A DNA stretch of 64,000 bases, from assembly GCF_918797525.1 (NCBI RefSeq), contig NZ_OU963893.1, positions 1,302,001 through 1,366,000 of the forward strand, in the 5' to 3' direction. This DNA is from an unidentified bacterial endosymbiont. GTDB lineage: Bacteria > Pseudomonadota > Gammaproteobacteria > Enterobacterales > Enterobacteriaceae. Of the stretch, positions 15,893 through 25,324 are shown in pieces. Positions within the stretch are counted from its first letter, which is position 1. Each line of letters opens with the position of its first letter. The notes under the pieces were generated by a model that did not search any database, was not told the origin of the DNA, and was given only the letters and a program-made list of their open reading frames with translations. The position numbers and the translations under genes are program-made.

Positions 15893-17101
15893 TTAAGAAA
15901 GGCTTTTGGCAAAAGCGGAGTGACAATAAGTTCCCCACCAAGACATCAAATCTTTTCGTTGTCCTAAATAGGTTGAACGATTATATGCGCGTCTTACCTC
16001 ATTTTTATCGCTATGCGCTAAAGCTGCTTCAATTACGTCAGGGCTAAAACCTTCTTCATTCATAGCCGTACTTGCAATTGAACGTAACCCATGTGCCACA
16101 AGCTTACCTCCGAATCCAATCCGTTTTAAAGCGGCATTAGTTGTCTGACTATTCATTGGCTGCTTAGGGTCATTTCTACTGGGAAAAACATGTTCACGGT
16201 GAGCACTGATTGGTTTCATCACTTCCAGAATATCTAATGCTTGAGGAGATAGAGGTATGATGTGTTCACGCTTGGCCTTCATACGTTCTGCTGGAATCGT
16301 CCAGAGCTTTGCATCGAGATCGATCTCTGCCCACCGAGTACCGGAGGCTTCAGAAGGGCGCACAAGAGTCAGAAGTTGCCACTCAATAAGACAACGCGTC
16401 GGAACAGACAGATTAGACATAACCAAAGAACGCATCAGCTTTGGTAATTCTTCTGGCCGGAGCGTCGGCATGTTTTGTTTTTTGGGCTTCTCAAAGGCCA
16501 TCCCAACACCTGATGCTGGATTAGCATCGATCAGGCCAGTGTTTACAGCATAAATCATTATCTCGTTAATGCGCTGCACCAGTCGACGTACAGTTTCAAG
16601 CGCCCCACGAGCTTTGATTGGCTCAAGAGCTTCAACCAGTGTCCGGGCTTTGATTTGCTGGACGGGGATCTCACCGATGGCAGGGAATACATCTTTCTCT
16701 AGCGAACGCCAAATATCTTTTGCGTAATCAGGGGTAACGCTTTTGCTTTTGAGCTGGAACCAGTTAGCGGCGACCGTTGAAAAAATACTGTCCAGTGCGA
16801 TTTGCTGTTCTTCCTCTGCAACTTCAGCTTGAATTTGCGGGTCGATTCCGTTGGCTAATAGGGCAAGGTAATCCGCTCTTAAACCTCGGGCATCAGCAAG
16901 CGAAAGGGCAGGGAAGGCACCGAGCCCCATCATTGTCCGTTGCTTTGTTGTCGGACGTTGATAACGGAAACGCCAGAGCTTCTTCCCGCTGGTTTTCACT
17001 ATCAGGAAAAGCCCATCGCCATCATGCAGCGTTAGATCCTTCTCTAACGCTTTTGCGCGCAGAACTTCGGTGTTGGTCAGGGGGCGTGTTGTCCGTGCCA
17101 C
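15893..17101 (-). CDS. int: P4/CP4-57-type tyrosine integrase
   Basis: 402 residues. An arm-binding domain (LTNTEVLRAKALE, DGDGLFL) leads to a core-binding domain and a catalytic domain with the Arg in LVRPSEA, H-x-x-R in AHGLRS, and the LAHSDKNE and YNRSTYLGQR tail that carries the nucleophilic Tyr. It reads away from ssrA, whose 3' end is 184 bases upstream, the same layout as intA of CP4-57 in E. coli. Its promoter region holds the large inverted repeat at 17121-17174, so autoregulation or Vis control is likely. Confidence 0.93.
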   Translation of the reverse strand: MARTTRPLTNTEVLRAKALEKDLTLHDGDGLFLIVKTSGKKLWRFRYQRPTTKQRTMMGLGAFPALSLADARGLRADYLALLANGIDPQIQAEVAEEEQQIALDSIFSTVAANWFQLKSKSVTPDYAKDIWRSLEKDVFPAIGEIPVQQIKARTLVEALEPIKARGALETVRRLVQRINEIMIYAVNTGLIDANPASGVGMAFEKPKKQNMPTLRPEELPKLMRSLVMSNLSVPTRCLIEWQLLTLVRPSEASGTRWAEIDLDAKLWTIPAERMKAKREHIIPLSPQALDILEVMKPISAHREHVFPSRNDPKQPMNSQTTNAALKRIGFGGKLVAHGLRSIASTAMNEEGFSPDVIEAALAHSDKNEVRRAYNRSTYLGQRKDLMSWWGTYCHSAFAKSLS

Positions 17102-17120
17102 TATGGCCGCTCCTTCATGA

Positions 17121-17174
17121 ATTGGTATACGCTTTTAGGTATACATCCTACCGTATACCTAAACGTATACCAAT
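17121..17174. repeat. nested inverted repeats upstream of int
   Basis: ATTGGTATACG and CGTATACCAAT form the outer arms and AGGTATAC/GTATACCT the inner arms. The outer 10-mer is shared with 6965-6990 at the other end of the satellite. Probable Int-arm or AlpA/Vis binding sites and int operator. Confidence 0.55.
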
Positions 17175-17217
17175 AATCACCGGATTTAGCCGGATGTTCT
17201 CGGACAACGACAGACAC

Positions 17218-17252
17218 AAAAAAGCCCACAGGGCTTGTGCCGTGCGGGCTTT
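17218..17252 (-). terminator. ssrA: terminator downstream of ssrA
   Basis: On the minus strand a GCCCGCAC stem ends in GTGGGC followed by six T residues. It lies about 34 bases beyond the tmRNA 3' end and resembles the copy at 6825-6858. Confidence 0.65.
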
Positions 17253-17285
17253 CAGGATTTCCCCGGACGTATCCGGAAGAGCAAG

Positions 17286-17648
17286 TGGTGGAGCTGGCGG
17301 GAGTTGAACCCGCGTCCGAAATTTCTACATCCTCGGTACTACATGCTTAGTTTGTCTTTACATTCGCACGCCAGCTGCGGACAGACACGCCACTAACGAA
17401 CTAGCCTGATTAGTTTTAGCACTTCAACCCCAGGCAGGGCATCCGCGCGATCTCTTTTGGGTTTGACCTCTCTTGATCCCCGTCTTAAGAGCGGAAGCTA
17501 GGGAGAGAGGGCTCTTAGCAGGTTATTAAGCTGCTAAAGCGTAGTTTTCGTCGTTTGCGACTATTTTTTTGCGGCTTTTTACGAGGCAAACCGCCCCTCG
17601 GCATGCACCTTGGGTTTCGCAAATCCCGTCGAATCCAGAATCAGCCCC
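17286..17648 (-). ncRNA. ssrA: transfer-messenger RNA
   Basis: 363 bases, the E. coli length. The 5' end is GGGGCTGATTCTGG. The tag reading frame encodes ANDENYALAA followed by tandem stops. The 3' end is a tRNA-Ala-like acceptor with the TTCAACTCCCG T-arm and an encoded CCA at 17286-17288. It rescues stalled ribosomes with SmpB, encoded 88 bases upstream on the same strand. The 3' end serves as the attachment site of the satellite and remains intact. Confidence 0.97.
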
Positions 17649-17736
17649 ATAGTGTTGAACTGAGTATACCAGACTTCTCTTCCTGGTTACCAGCCAGAAA
17701 CGCTAACTTATTGAATAGTACAATAAGTGCGCAGAA

Positions 17737-18219
17737 TCAACGTCCTGCGTTTTTCATAATCCGTGCTTTGTCGAGCTGCCATTCGCGCGCTTTCAGGTCA
17801 GTACGTTTGTCGTGCTGTTTTTTGCCTTTTGCAACGCCGATTTTTACTTTGCACCAGGCATTTTTCCAGTACATGGAGAGCGCGACCACGGTGAAGCCTT
17901 CGCGGTTGATACGTCCGTAGAGGGATTCCAGCTCGCGCTTGTTAAGCAGCAGCTTACGGGTACGCGTTGGATCGCACACGTAATGTGAAGAGGCGACGGT
18001 CAGCGGCGTAAAGTTCGCGCCGAACAGAAAGGCTTCGCCATCTTTAAGGATCACATAGCTGTCGCCGATGTTTGCTTTTCCGGCACGCAGCGATTTTACT
18101 TCCCAGCCCTGCAATGCAAGACCCGCTTCGAATTCTTCTTCGATGAAATACTCATGGCGAGCACGCTTGTTTTGCGCAATGGTCGCCGAGCCTGGTTTAT
18201 GTGCTTTTTTCTTCGTCAT
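17737..18219 (-). CDS. smpB: SsrA-binding protein SmpB
   Basis: 160 residues, standard length. It opens [20 protein letters not shown] and has the conserved oligonucleotide-binding barrel ([19 protein letters not shown]) and the basic C-terminal tail (GKKQHDKR) that enters the ribosomal mRNA channel. It delivers tmRNA to stalled ribosomes. The gene lies just upstream of ssrA on the same strand and diverges from ratAB. Confidence 0.97.
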   Translation of the reverse strand: MTKKKAHKPGSATIAQNKRARHEYFIEEEFEAGLALQGWEVKSLRAGKANIGDSYVILKDGEAFLFGANFTPLTVASSHYVCDPTRTRKLLLNKRELESLYGRINREGFTVVALSMYWKNAWCKVKIGVAKGKKQHDKRTDLKAREWQLDKARIMKNAGR

Positions 18220-18336
18220 AGGTGTCGTAAAACCGTCGGTAATCTGATTTCAAAAAGTCACCTCATCGCGTCCTGTGAGGCCTAACGCGCTATATTAGCA
18301 CGAGTTAAGGCTTAGCGTTTTTTTAACAGGTGATAA

Positions 18337-18813
18337 ATGCTATTATTTGTCCGTTGTGTGACCATGGAAAATGCTATGCCTCAGATTAGCCGTACTGCGC
18401 TTGTACCCTACAGCGTGGAACAAATGTATCAGTTAGTGAACGACGTTAACTCCTATCCGCAGTTCATTCCGGGGTGCACCGGTAGTCGGGTGCTGGAGTC
18501 CGGCCCAACGCAGATGACGGCGGCGGTGGATGTCTCCAAAGCGGGGATCAGCAAGACGTTCACCACCCGTAATACGCTGAACGATAATCAGAGTATTTTG
18601 ATGCATCTGGTGGATGGACCGTTCAAGTCCCTGATGGGGGGCTGGAAGTTTACCCCGCTGAGCGCTAACGCTTGCCGTATTGAGTTCCATCTGGATTTCG
18701 AGTTTACCAATAAGCTGATTGAGCTGGCGTTCGGCCGCATCTTTAAAGAGCTGGCCTCGAATATGGTTCAGGCGTTCACCACCCGCGCCAAAGAGGTTTA
18801 CAGTGTCGCTTAA
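18337..18813 (+). CDS. ratA: RatA, START/COQ10-like protein
   Basis: 158 residues from the ATG at 18337, the length listed for E. coli RatA; the ATG at 18376 ([13 protein letters not shown]) gives 145 and may be the true start. A polyketide-cyclase/COQ10-type ligand fold is shown by [22 protein letters not shown] and GGWKFTPL. RatA is reported to block 70S formation in E. coli; the wider family binds quinone intermediates. Its stop overlaps the start of ratB. Confidence 0.93.
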   Translation: MLLFVRCVTMENAMPQISRTALVPYSVEQMYQLVNDVNSYPQFIPGCTGSRVLESGPTQMTAAVDVSKAGISKTFTTRNTLNDNQSILMHLVDGPFKSLMGGWKFTPLSANACRIEFHLDFEFTNKLIELAFGRIFKELASNMVQAFTTRAKEVYSVA

Positions 18814-19090
18814 AATATCTGTGGAAGTGGTGTATGCGCTGCCAGAGAAGCAATATCTGCAGCGCGTCGCTCTGGATGAGGGCGCGACCGTTGAAGTGGC
18901 TATCCGTGCTTCCGGCTTACTTGAACTGCGCGCTGATATTGACCTGGCTAAAAATAAAGTCGGGATTTACAGCCGCCCGGTTAAGCTGGCGGACGAGCTT
19001 AAAGACGGTGACAGAGTCGAGATTTATCGCCCGCTTATTGCCGATCCTAAAGAGCTGCGTCGTCAGCGAGCGGAGAAATCGGCTAAGTAA
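18803..19090 (+). CDS. ratB: RnfH/RatB ubiquitin-like protein
   Basis: 95 residues from the GTG at 18803, with GAGG upstream inside ratA. A beta-grasp fold is indicated by [15 protein letters not shown] and [10 protein letters not shown], and the C-terminal [15 protein letters not shown] is conserved. The family is RnfH/YfjF; the long-suggested antitoxin role is not well supported. Frame extension to 18719 lies inside ratA and is ignored. Confidence 0.92.
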   Translation: MSLKISVEVVYALPEKQYLQRVALDEGATVEVAIRASGLLELRADIDLAKNKVGIYSRPVKLADELKDGDRVEIYRPLIADPKELRRQRAEKSAK

Positions 19091-19142
19091 TTAGCCCTGA
19101 ATCCTGGCTCACTCCTCAGATGGGCGAAAAATAGATGAAAGC

Positions 19143-19170
19143 AAAAAAGGTGCCTAATGAGCACCTTTTT
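19143..19170. terminator. bidirectional terminator between ratB and bamE
   Basis: AAAAAGGTGC, a seven-base loop and GCACCTTTTT: A and T runs on both sides serve both convergent genes. Confidence 0.75.
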
Positions 19171-19187
19171 GCATTTCTGAGAGCTGA

Positions 19188-19526
19188 CTATTTGGTCAGA
19201 GCAGGCTTGTTGTCGATGTTGGTCAATACACCGGCGCTGCTGAAGGTCAGGGTCAGGGTTTGCTGGGTCACGCCTTCGTGGCCAGGCTGCTGACGGAATA
19301 CATAGAACCAGGTATTTGTACCGAATGGATCGGACATCATTGGCGTTCCCAGTGCATAAGCGACCTGCTGTTGTGTCATACCCACCCGGATTTTGGACAC
19401 ATCGTTAGGAGTAAGATAGTTCCCCTGGTTGATGTCAGGACGGTAAACCACTTTCTCCAGAGTGGAACAGCCTGCGGTCAACATCAGAAGAACCGCTGCG
19501 GCAGCGGTCAGCATTTTACAACGCAT
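19188..19526 (-). CDS. bamE: outer membrane assembly lipoprotein BamE
   Basis: 112 residues. A signal peptide ends in a lipobox (LTAGC, Cys20). The mature protein has the SmpA/OmlA fold: [26 protein letters not shown] and [13 protein letters not shown]. It is the small lipoprotein of the BAM complex that stabilises BamD and modulates BamA at the outer membrane. It lies downstream of recN, the usual E. coli arrangement. Confidence 0.97.
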   Translation of the reverse strand: MRCKMLTAAAAVLLMLTAGCSTLEKVVYRPDINQGNYLTPNDVSKIRVGMTQQQVAYALGTPMMSDPFGTNTWFYVFRQQPGHEGVTQQTLTLTFSSAGVLTNIDNKPALTK

Positions 19527-19664
19527 AGTGATTTGATTCCTTTTCGGGCCCGAGCAGAACGCGGCTCATATGTAATATGCCGATGATAATAGACCTTGCC
19601 CCACTTTGAAACCGGTCTGGCGGCGTTTTTGTTGTTCTCTATGACCCTGAGTTCCCGAAAAAGT

Positions 19665-21326
19665 TTATGCCGCCAGCAGTTCTTTCGCGTTTGCGAGCGT
19701 ATTGCGGGTGACTTCACTGCCACCCAGCAGGCGTGCCAGCTCCTGCAACCGGGCGCGTTTATCCAGCGGTTTCATGTGCGTTTCGGTCATTTCGCCGTCG
19801 GTTTCTTTACTCACAATAAAGTGATGATGGCCGCAGCCCGCTACCTGCGGCAGGTGGGTGACGCACATGACCTGAGTGGATTCGCCCAACTGACGTAACA
19901 GTTTACCGACAACGGCTGCGGTCGGGCCGCTGATACCCACGTCCACTTCATCAAAAATCAGTGCCGGTGTATCCATTTTACGGGCCGTGATCACCTGAAT
20001 CGACAGGGCTATACGCGAAAGCTCACCGCCGGAGGCCACTTTGGAAATGGGCTGTAAGGGCTGGCCCGGGTTAGTGGTAACGCGAAATTCGATACGATCC
20101 GCGCCTTCTGCCGTCAGGTGGTTCTCTTCGAAACGAACATCGATAGTGAACACGCCATGCGGCATCGCCAGCGTGTGCATGCTGTCAGTGATGTGCTGGC
20201 TTAATTCCAGAGCGTAGTGCTGACGAATATCATGCAGGTGTTTCGCTGTGTCCAGCGCCTGCTGATGATGCAGATTCACCGCCAGGGATAAGGTTTCCAG
20301 CGAGTCAGCCTGGTCGTCAAGCTGCTGTTGTTCATCAAGCAGGGACTGATAGTAAGTGGGCAACTCTTCCGGTGTGACGTGGTGCTTACGCGCCAGGGAA
20401 ATCTGCCGCGAAATGCGTTGCTCAAGTTCAAACAGGCGGTTCGGGTCAAGATCCAGGCGCTCGCAGTAGTGGCGCAGTTCGTCACCAGCTTCGGAGATTT
20501 GGATCGCAGCCTCTTCCAGCATATTCAGCACGCCGGACAGTTTGTTATCAAGGCCAGCCAGTTCAGTAATCAACTGACGCACGTTATACAGCTGGCTCTG
20601 CAGATTCACCTCTTCGCCATCCGCCAGCATAGTAAGCGCATTCTGGCTGGTTGAGAGCAGGTGACCGCTGTTGGCTAGACGTTTGTACTCTTCGTCGATT
20701 TGCTCAAACTCACCTGCCTGCGGGTTGAACTCATTCAGCTCTTTCAGCTGGTATTCGAGCAGTTCGGCACGCGCGGTGCGCTCCAGGCTTTGCTGCTGGT
20801 GTTGAGCCAGCTCACGACAGCTATGGTGCCACTGACGATAGTGCTCTGCCATAAGTTGAGTAAGTGCATACTCACCCGCGTAGCCATCAAGCAGGGCTTT
20901 CTGCTGCTCAGGTTTAATCAATTGCTGGTGCGCGTGCTGGCCATGGATTTGAATAAGCAACTGGCCAAGTTCGCGCAACTGAGAGAGCGGGACGGCTGTT
21001 CCGTTGATAAAACCCCGAGAACGGCCATCGCAGCTGATCACGCGGCGAAGTAAACACTCACGCCCATCTTCCAGCTGGTTATGCTCCAGCCAGCGCTGGG
21101 CCGCCGGTGTGTCTTTCAGCGAGAAGCGGGCGCAGAGATCGGCACGGGTCGCGCCTGTACGCACCATATCGCCCTCTGCACGACCGCCGAGGCACAAGCC
21201 GAGGGCATCTATGGCAATAGATTTACCTGCACCGGTTTCGCCGGTGATCGCCGTCATGCCGCTGTTGAAATCGATCTCAAGCTCACGAACAATGGCAAAG
21301 TTGCTGATGGTCAGTTGTGCCAGCAT
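19665..21326 (-). CDS. recN: DNA repair ATPase RecN
   Basis: 553 residues, full length. SMC-like build: Walker A GETGAGKS near residue 30, long central coiled coils, the ABC signature in [11 protein letters not shown] and Walker [13 protein letters not shown]. It acts in repair of double-strand breaks and is one of the most strongly SOS-induced genes in E. coli. Two LexA boxes stand directly upstream. The C-terminal ANAKELLAA resembles an ssrA-like degradation tag recognised by ClpXP, as known for E. coli RecN. Confidence 0.97.
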   Translation of the reverse strand: MLAQLTISNFAIVRELEIDFNSGMTAITGETGAGKSIAIDALGLCLGGRAEGDMVRTGATRADLCARFSLKDTPAAQRWLEHNQLEDGRECLLRRVISCDGRSRGFINGTAVPLSQLRELGQLLIQIHGQHAHQQLIKPEQQKALLDGYAGEYALTQLMAEHYRQWHHSCRELAQHQQQSLERTARAELLEYQLKELNEFNPQAGEFEQIDEEYKRLANSGHLLSTSQNALTMLADGEEVNLQSQLYNVRQLITELAGLDNKLSGVLNMLEEAAIQISEAGDELRHYCERLDLDPNRLFELEQRISRQISLARKHHVTPEELPTYYQSLLDEQQQLDDQADSLETLSLAVNLHHQQALDTAKHLHDIRQHYALELSQHITDSMHTLAMPHGVFTIDVRFEENHLTAEGADRIEFRVTTNPGQPLQPISKVASGGELSRIALSIQVITARKMDTPALIFDEVDVGISGPTAAVVGKLLRQLGESTQVMCVTHLPQVAGCGHHHFIVSKETDGEMTETHMKPLDKRARLQELARLLGGSEVTRNTLANAKELLAA

Positions 21327-21354
21327 AATTGTTTTCCTGTATGAAAAACCATGA

Positions 21355-21392
21355 CTGTGTTTACATACAGTATAGACTGGTTTTTTATACAG
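21355..21392 (-). promoter_or_regulatory. recN: tandem LexA boxes of recN
   Basis: CTGTGTTTACATACAG (21355-21370) fits CTGT-N8-ACAG exactly. CTGGTTTTTTATACAG (21377-21392) differs in one core base. They overlap the promoter 29 bases upstream of the recN start and explain SOS control. Confidence 0.88.
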
Positions 21393-21411
21393 TAAAGTAC
21401 TGGATGCAAAA

Positions 21412-22290
21412 TCAGAACAATTTTTTTGACCAGCCTAGCTTTGAGCTTAATGTGTTGAAATAGCTGTAATCTTTTGGATGAATCAGGTTCAGATGATAAT
21501 CACAGCGACGAATGAGCACATCTTCACCTTCCTGAATCGGCAGTGCGATCTGGCTATCACAGCTGATCTCAAGGTCATTGCGGCGGTGAGAGAAGCGCAG
21601 ACGTATAGTGCTACTAGTGTTAATCACCAGCGGGCGCGCTGAGAGCGTGTGCGGGAACATCGGCACCAGGGTAATGGCATCCAGCGATGGCGTGAGGATC
21701 GGGCCACCTGCCGACAACGAATAGGCGGTAGAGCCCGTCGGCGTTGAGATAATCAACCCGTCAGAGCGCTGCGAGAAGGCGAAAATTTCATCGATATAGA
21801 CTTCGAACTCAATCATGTGCGCCACTTTACCGGGGTGGAGAACCACCTCGTTAATGGCGGTACTGATACGTTTCTGACAGTCCTGCTGACATACCTGGGC
21901 TTCCAGCAAAAAACGCTTTTCGCTGATGTAGTGACCTTCCAGCACGTCGGCCAACTGCTGTTGCGCATTATCCGGGTCGAGGTCCGTCAGAAAGCCAAGA
22001 TTGCCGCGGTTAACGCCGATGACTTTGATATCGTAACGGGCCAGAGTGCGCGCTGCCCCCAGCATGTTACCATCGCCGCCGACGACGACGGCGAGATCGG
22101 CCTGTTGGCCAATTTCCGCCAGAGTGCCGGTTTTGACACCCTTAAGCTGCAGCTCCTGCGCAATCTGCTGTTCGACCATCACTTCATAGCCTTTGCCAGA
22201 CAGCCAGTGATACAACATTTCATGTGTTGTCAATGCGGTAGGATGGCGCGGATGCCCTACGATCCCAATACACCTGAAATGATTATTCAT
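21412..22290 (-). CDS. nadK: NAD kinase
   Basis: 292 residues from the ATG at 22290 ([15 protein letters not shown]), the E. coli length; an in-frame extension to 22365 runs into the grpE promoter. Motifs are the GGDGNMLGA phosphate loop, NEVVLHPGK and the [16 protein letters not shown] active-site stretch. It phosphorylates NAD to NADP using ATP in the cytoplasm. It is divergent from grpE. Confidence 0.97.
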   Translation of the reverse strand: MNNHFRCIGIVGHPRHPTALTTHEMLYHWLSGKGYEVMVEQQIAQELQLKGVKTGTLAEIGQQADLAVVVGGDGNMLGAARTLARYDIKVIGVNRGNLGFLTDLDPDNAQQQLADVLEGHYISEKRFLLEAQVCQQDCQKRISTAINEVVLHPGKVAHMIEFEVYIDEIFAFSQRSDGLIISTPTGSTAYSLSAGGPILTPSLDAITLVPMFPHTLSARPLVINTSSTIRLRFSHRRNDLEISCDSQIALPIQEGEDVLIRRCDYHLNLIHPKDYSYFNTLSSKLGWSKKLF

Positions 22291-22339
22291 TTTCTGGAGG
22301 TCCTTGTGCCGGATGAATGATGACAATCTGCCTTGTTCC

Positions 22340-22366
22340 CTTGAATCCCGGAAACTGATCCCCATA
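22340..22366 (+). promoter_or_regulatory. grpE: sigma-32 heat-shock promoter of grpE
   Basis: CTTGAA (22340-22345) and CCCCATAA (from 22360) are separated by 14 bases, an excellent match to the RpoH consensus, 47 bases before the grpE start. Confidence 0.88.
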
Positions 22367-22412
22367 ATAAGCGAAGTTAGCGAGATAAATGCAGAAAAAC
22401 GCGGAGAAATTC

Positions 22413-23006
22413 ATGAGTAGTAAAGAACAGAAAACGCCTGAGGGGCAAGCCCCTGAAGAAATTATCACGGAACAGCACGACAACGTTGAAGCCGTAGAGC
22501 CAGATGCGTCTGCTGATCGGGTGGACCCGCGCGATGAAAAAATTGCCAATCTGGAAGCTCAGTTGGTAGAAGCACAGAATCGCGAACGCGATGGCGTGCT
22601 GCGCATCAAAGCGGAAATGGAAAACCTGCGTCGTCGTACCGAGCTGGACGTTGAAAAAGCGCATAAATTTGCGCTGGAGAAATTCATCAACGAGCTGCTG
22701 CCGGTGATTGACAGTCTGGATCGTGCGCTGGAAGTGGCTGATAAAGCTAACCCGGACAACGCGGCGATGATTGAAGGTATCGAACTGACGCTGAAATCCA
22801 TGTTGGATGTGGTGGGTAAATTTGGTGTGGAAGTGATTGCCGATACCGACGTACCGCTGGATCCTAACGTTCACCAGGCGATTGCGATGGTGGAGTCTGA
22901 AGACATTGAAGCCGGTAAAGTGCTGGGCGTGATGCAGAAAGGTTATACTCTGAACGGCCGTACCATCCGTGCTGCAATGGTCACCGTGGCGAAAGCGAAA
23001 GCCTAA
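22413..23006 (+). CDS. grpE: nucleotide exchange factor GrpE
   Basis: 197 residues from the ATG at 22413, equal to E. coli; the ORF extends to 22389 without support. An acidic disordered N-terminus precedes a long dimeric coiled coil ([20 protein letters not shown]) and a C-terminal beta domain ([17 protein letters not shown]). It releases ADP from DnaK in the chaperone cycle and senses temperature by its helices. Transcription comes from the heat-shock promoter upstream. Confidence 0.97.
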   Translation: MSSKEQKTPEGQAPEEIITEQHDNVEAVEPDASADRVDPRDEKIANLEAQLVEAQNRERDGVLRIKAEMENLRRRTELDVEKAHKFALEKFINELLPVIDSLDRALEVADKANPDNAAMIEGIELTLKSMLDVVGKFGVEVIADTDVPLDPNVHQAIAMVESEDIEAGKVLGVMQKGYTLNGRTIRAAMVTVAKAKA

Positions 23007-23059
23007 TTTGCTGCTCTCGTAGTGCCGGGTGGCGGTTTCGCCTGACCCGGCCTACAACG

Positions 23060-24346
23060 TTATTCGGCAATACTTTCGCGTAGAGGCGTAACGGGCAGGA
23101 CTCTCACCTGCTTAATCATATTGTCCTGCACGTCCAGAATATCAATATCGTATTGCTCAATGCGTACCCGCGTACCTACCGCCGGGATCTCCTCCAGCGC
23201 TTCCAGGATCATACCGTTGATAGTACGAGCATCATCTTCCGGCAGATGCCAGTTGAAGGCTTTGTTGAGTTCACGAATGTTCGCGCTACCGTCAATCAGT
23301 ACTGAACCGTCGTTTTGTGGCGTAACCTCTTCGGCAAGGGAAGGGGACATGGATGTCGTGAAGTCACCGACAATCTCTTCCAGGATATCTTCCACCGTCA
23401 CCAGCCCCTGGATATCGCCGTATTCATCCACCACCAGGCCGACTTTCTTTTTATTACGCTGAAATTTCACCAGCTGTGTGCTGAGCGGCGTTCCTTCCGG
23501 CACGTAGTAAATCTCATCGGAGGCGCGCAGTAGTACCTCTTTGGTGAACTCCTTTTTCTCGGTCATCAGGCGATAGGCTTCACGCACGCGCAGCATGCTG
23601 ATGGCGTCGTCAAGGGAGTCGCGATACAACACAATGCGTCCGTGCGGAGAGTGCGTTAGCTGGCGGACGATAGCCTTCCAGTCGTCATTGATATCAATGC
23701 CGACGATTTCATTGCGCGGCACCATAATGTCGTCCACGCTGACCTTTTCCAGATCCAGCACCGATAACAGCATGTCCTGGTTACGGCGGGAGATCTGCGA
23801 GCGTGATTCGTTGACGATGGTGCGCAGTTCATCTTTACTGAGCGCACTGCTGATGGTCACATCCGCTTTAATACCGACCATGCGCATTAACAGGCGCGTG
23901 ACGACATTTAGCAGCCAGACCAGCGGCATCATCAGTACAAGCAGCGGTACCAGCAGAAAACTGACGGGATAGGCGACTTTCTCCGGGTAAAGCGCGGCAA
24001 CGGTTTTAGGCAGAACTTCGGCAAACACCAGTATCACAAACGTCAGCACGCCGGTGGCGATTGCAACGCCAGCGTTGCCGTACAGACGCATCCCGACAAT
24101 GGTTCCCAGCGCCGAGGCGAGAATATTGACGAGGTTGTTGCCGATAAGCACCAGGCTAATCAGGCGGTCCGGTTTGCGCAAAAGCTTTTCAACGCGACGC
24201 GCGGAACGGTTACCTTGTTTCGCTCGATGGCGTAACCGGTAGCGGTTAAGCGTCATCATGCTGGTTTCCGAACCCGAGAAATAGGCGGAGATGACCACCA
24301 TGACGATCAGCGTAACGATCAGCGTGGTGGTAGAGATGTGTTCCAG
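23060..24346 (-). CDS. yfjD: CorB/CorC-family inner membrane protein YfjD, probable CTG start
   Basis: The first ATG (24301) gives 413 residues and would cut into the first membrane helix. The CTG at 24346 is preceded by AAGGAG six bases upstream, encodes LEHISTTTLIV before the ATG and gives 428 residues, the length of E. coli YfjD (MEHISTTT). A CNNM/DUF21 membrane domain with four hydrophobic segments is followed by two CBS domains (around VDDIMVPRNEIVGID and VGLVVDEYGDIQGLVTVED) and a CorC-HlyC domain. The family is linked to Mg2+/Co2+ export or resistance. It lies 18 bases after ypjD. Confidence 0.9.
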   Translation of the reverse strand: MEHISTTTLIVTLIVMVVISAYFSGSETSMMTLNRYRLRHRAKQGNRSARRVEKLLRKPDRLISLVLIGNNLVNILASALGTIVGMRLYGNAGVAIATGVLTFVILVFAEVLPKTVAALYPEKVAYPVSFLLVPLLVLMMPLVWLLNVVTRLLMRMVGIKADVTISSALSKDELRTIVNESRSQISRRNQDMLLSVLDLEKVSVDDIMVPRNEIVGIDINDDWKAIVRQLTHSPHGRIVLYRDSLDDAISMLRVREAYRLMTEKKEFTKEVLLRASDEIYYVPEGTPLSTQLVKFQRNKKKVGLVVDEYGDIQGLVTVEDILEEIVGDFTTSMSPSLAEEVTPQNDGSVLIDGSANIRELNKAFNWHLPEDDARTINGMILEALEEIPAVGTRVRIEQYDIDILDVQDNMIKQVRVLPVTPLRESIAE

Positions 24347-24364
24347 GGGGAACTCCTTTGTTAC

Positions 24365-25156
24365 TTAGGCGGCAAATTGCTGTATGAAGCGGCTGCCAAA
24401 ATAGGCAAGGGTGAGAATGCCCGCACCCGCCACGTTGAACCAGACCACGCGGCGACCGCGCCAGCCTTCATGATAATGGCCCCATAACAGGACAATATAG
24501 ACAAACCACGCGATGATAGAGAGGACCGCTTTATCGATATTCTCCACGCTGAACAGGTTCTTCATATAAAACAAGCCAGTGCAAAGCGTTAATGTCAGAA
24601 GCACCACACCCACCTGGGTGATGTGGAACATCTTACGCTCAATGACCATCAGCGGCGGCATTTCATGGTTGAAAGCCAGCTTTTTGTTTTTTAGCTGGTA
24701 GTCAATCCATGCGAGCTGCATGGCGTAGAGGGCGGCAATGATAAGCGTCGCGTAAGCGAACAGCGACAGGCCGATGTGCACCAGCATGCCCGGCGTCGCC
24801 TCCAGATGAGTAATAAACTCATTGGGCATGAAGGTGGCCAGCGCCAGGTTGATCAGCGCGAAGGCGTAAATAATCGGCAGCAGCAGCCAGCCACGATTTT
24901 TAGAGGCGACAATGGTCATGACCGTACAGATCATCAGGCTGACCAGCGAGCCAACGTTCAGTGCGCTCAGATTTTGCACGCTTCCGTCGCCAGGGATAAT
25001 ACGTGATTCTAGCGCAAATGCATGGCTTATCAATGCGATAACCGCCGAAAGCATCGCCATGCGCCGCCAGCCGCTGTTTTTTTGCAACAGGCCAGGAATG
25101 ATCAACGCAAGGCTGAAAGAGTAGGCAACTAGGGCGATCAGTGCGAAAACAGGCAT
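24365..25156 (-). CDS. ypjD: YpjD, CcsA-like inner membrane protein
   Basis: 263 residues, matching E. coli YpjD. About eight hydrophobic segments, with the cytochrome c assembly (CcsA/HemX-like) region marked by HIGLSLFAYATLIIAALYA, a conserved WIDYQLKNK loop, and HITQVGV. A haem-handling role is inferred from the family. It is divergent from ffh and upstream of yfjD in an apparent operon. Confidence 0.93.
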   Translation of the reverse strand: MPVFALIALVAYSFSLALIIPGLLQKNSGWRRMAMLSAVIALISHAFALESRIIPGDGSVQNLSALNVGSLVSLMICTVMTIVASKNRGWLLLPIIYAFALINLALATFMPNEFITHLEATPGMLVHIGLSLFAYATLIIAALYAMQLAWIDYQLKNKKLAFNHEMPPLMVIERKMFHITQVGVVLLTLTLCTGLFYMKNLFSVENIDKAVLSIIAWFVYIVLLWGHYHEGWRGRRVVWFNVAGAGILTLAYFGSRFIQQFAA

Positions 25157-25324
25157 ATAGGCGTCGACAGTCGTCTTAAGTAAGTAAAGAGAATCAGTAT
25201 AACGTTACGTGACGCCTGCTCCAACCGTTGCATAACAACAAAGGCGCCTTCATGTTATACTCCGGCAAAATTCTGTGTATGTGTCGCTATGGCGACACAA
25301 CGTTTTTACCCCAGGCGAGAGACA

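Larger units (their letters stand above)
6891..17285. mobile_element. P4-like phage satellite integrated at ssrA
   Basis: This 10.4-kb element, near the usual P4 length, carries the P4 gene set in P4 order: integrase, hotspot cargo, cos, psu, delta, sid, ori iterons, vis/alpA, RNA immunity region, small early genes, alpha and crr. The right end abuts the 3' end of ssrA (17286). The left end has a degenerate copy of the same ssrA terminal sequence (AGTGGTGGGCTGGCGGAGT at 6891-6909, two 1-base gaps against 17284-17304). Inverted repeats sharing ATTGGTATAC lie inside both ends. A P2-type helper phage would be needed for transfer; only a P2 fragment exists in this window (28944-29490). Confidence 0.88.
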
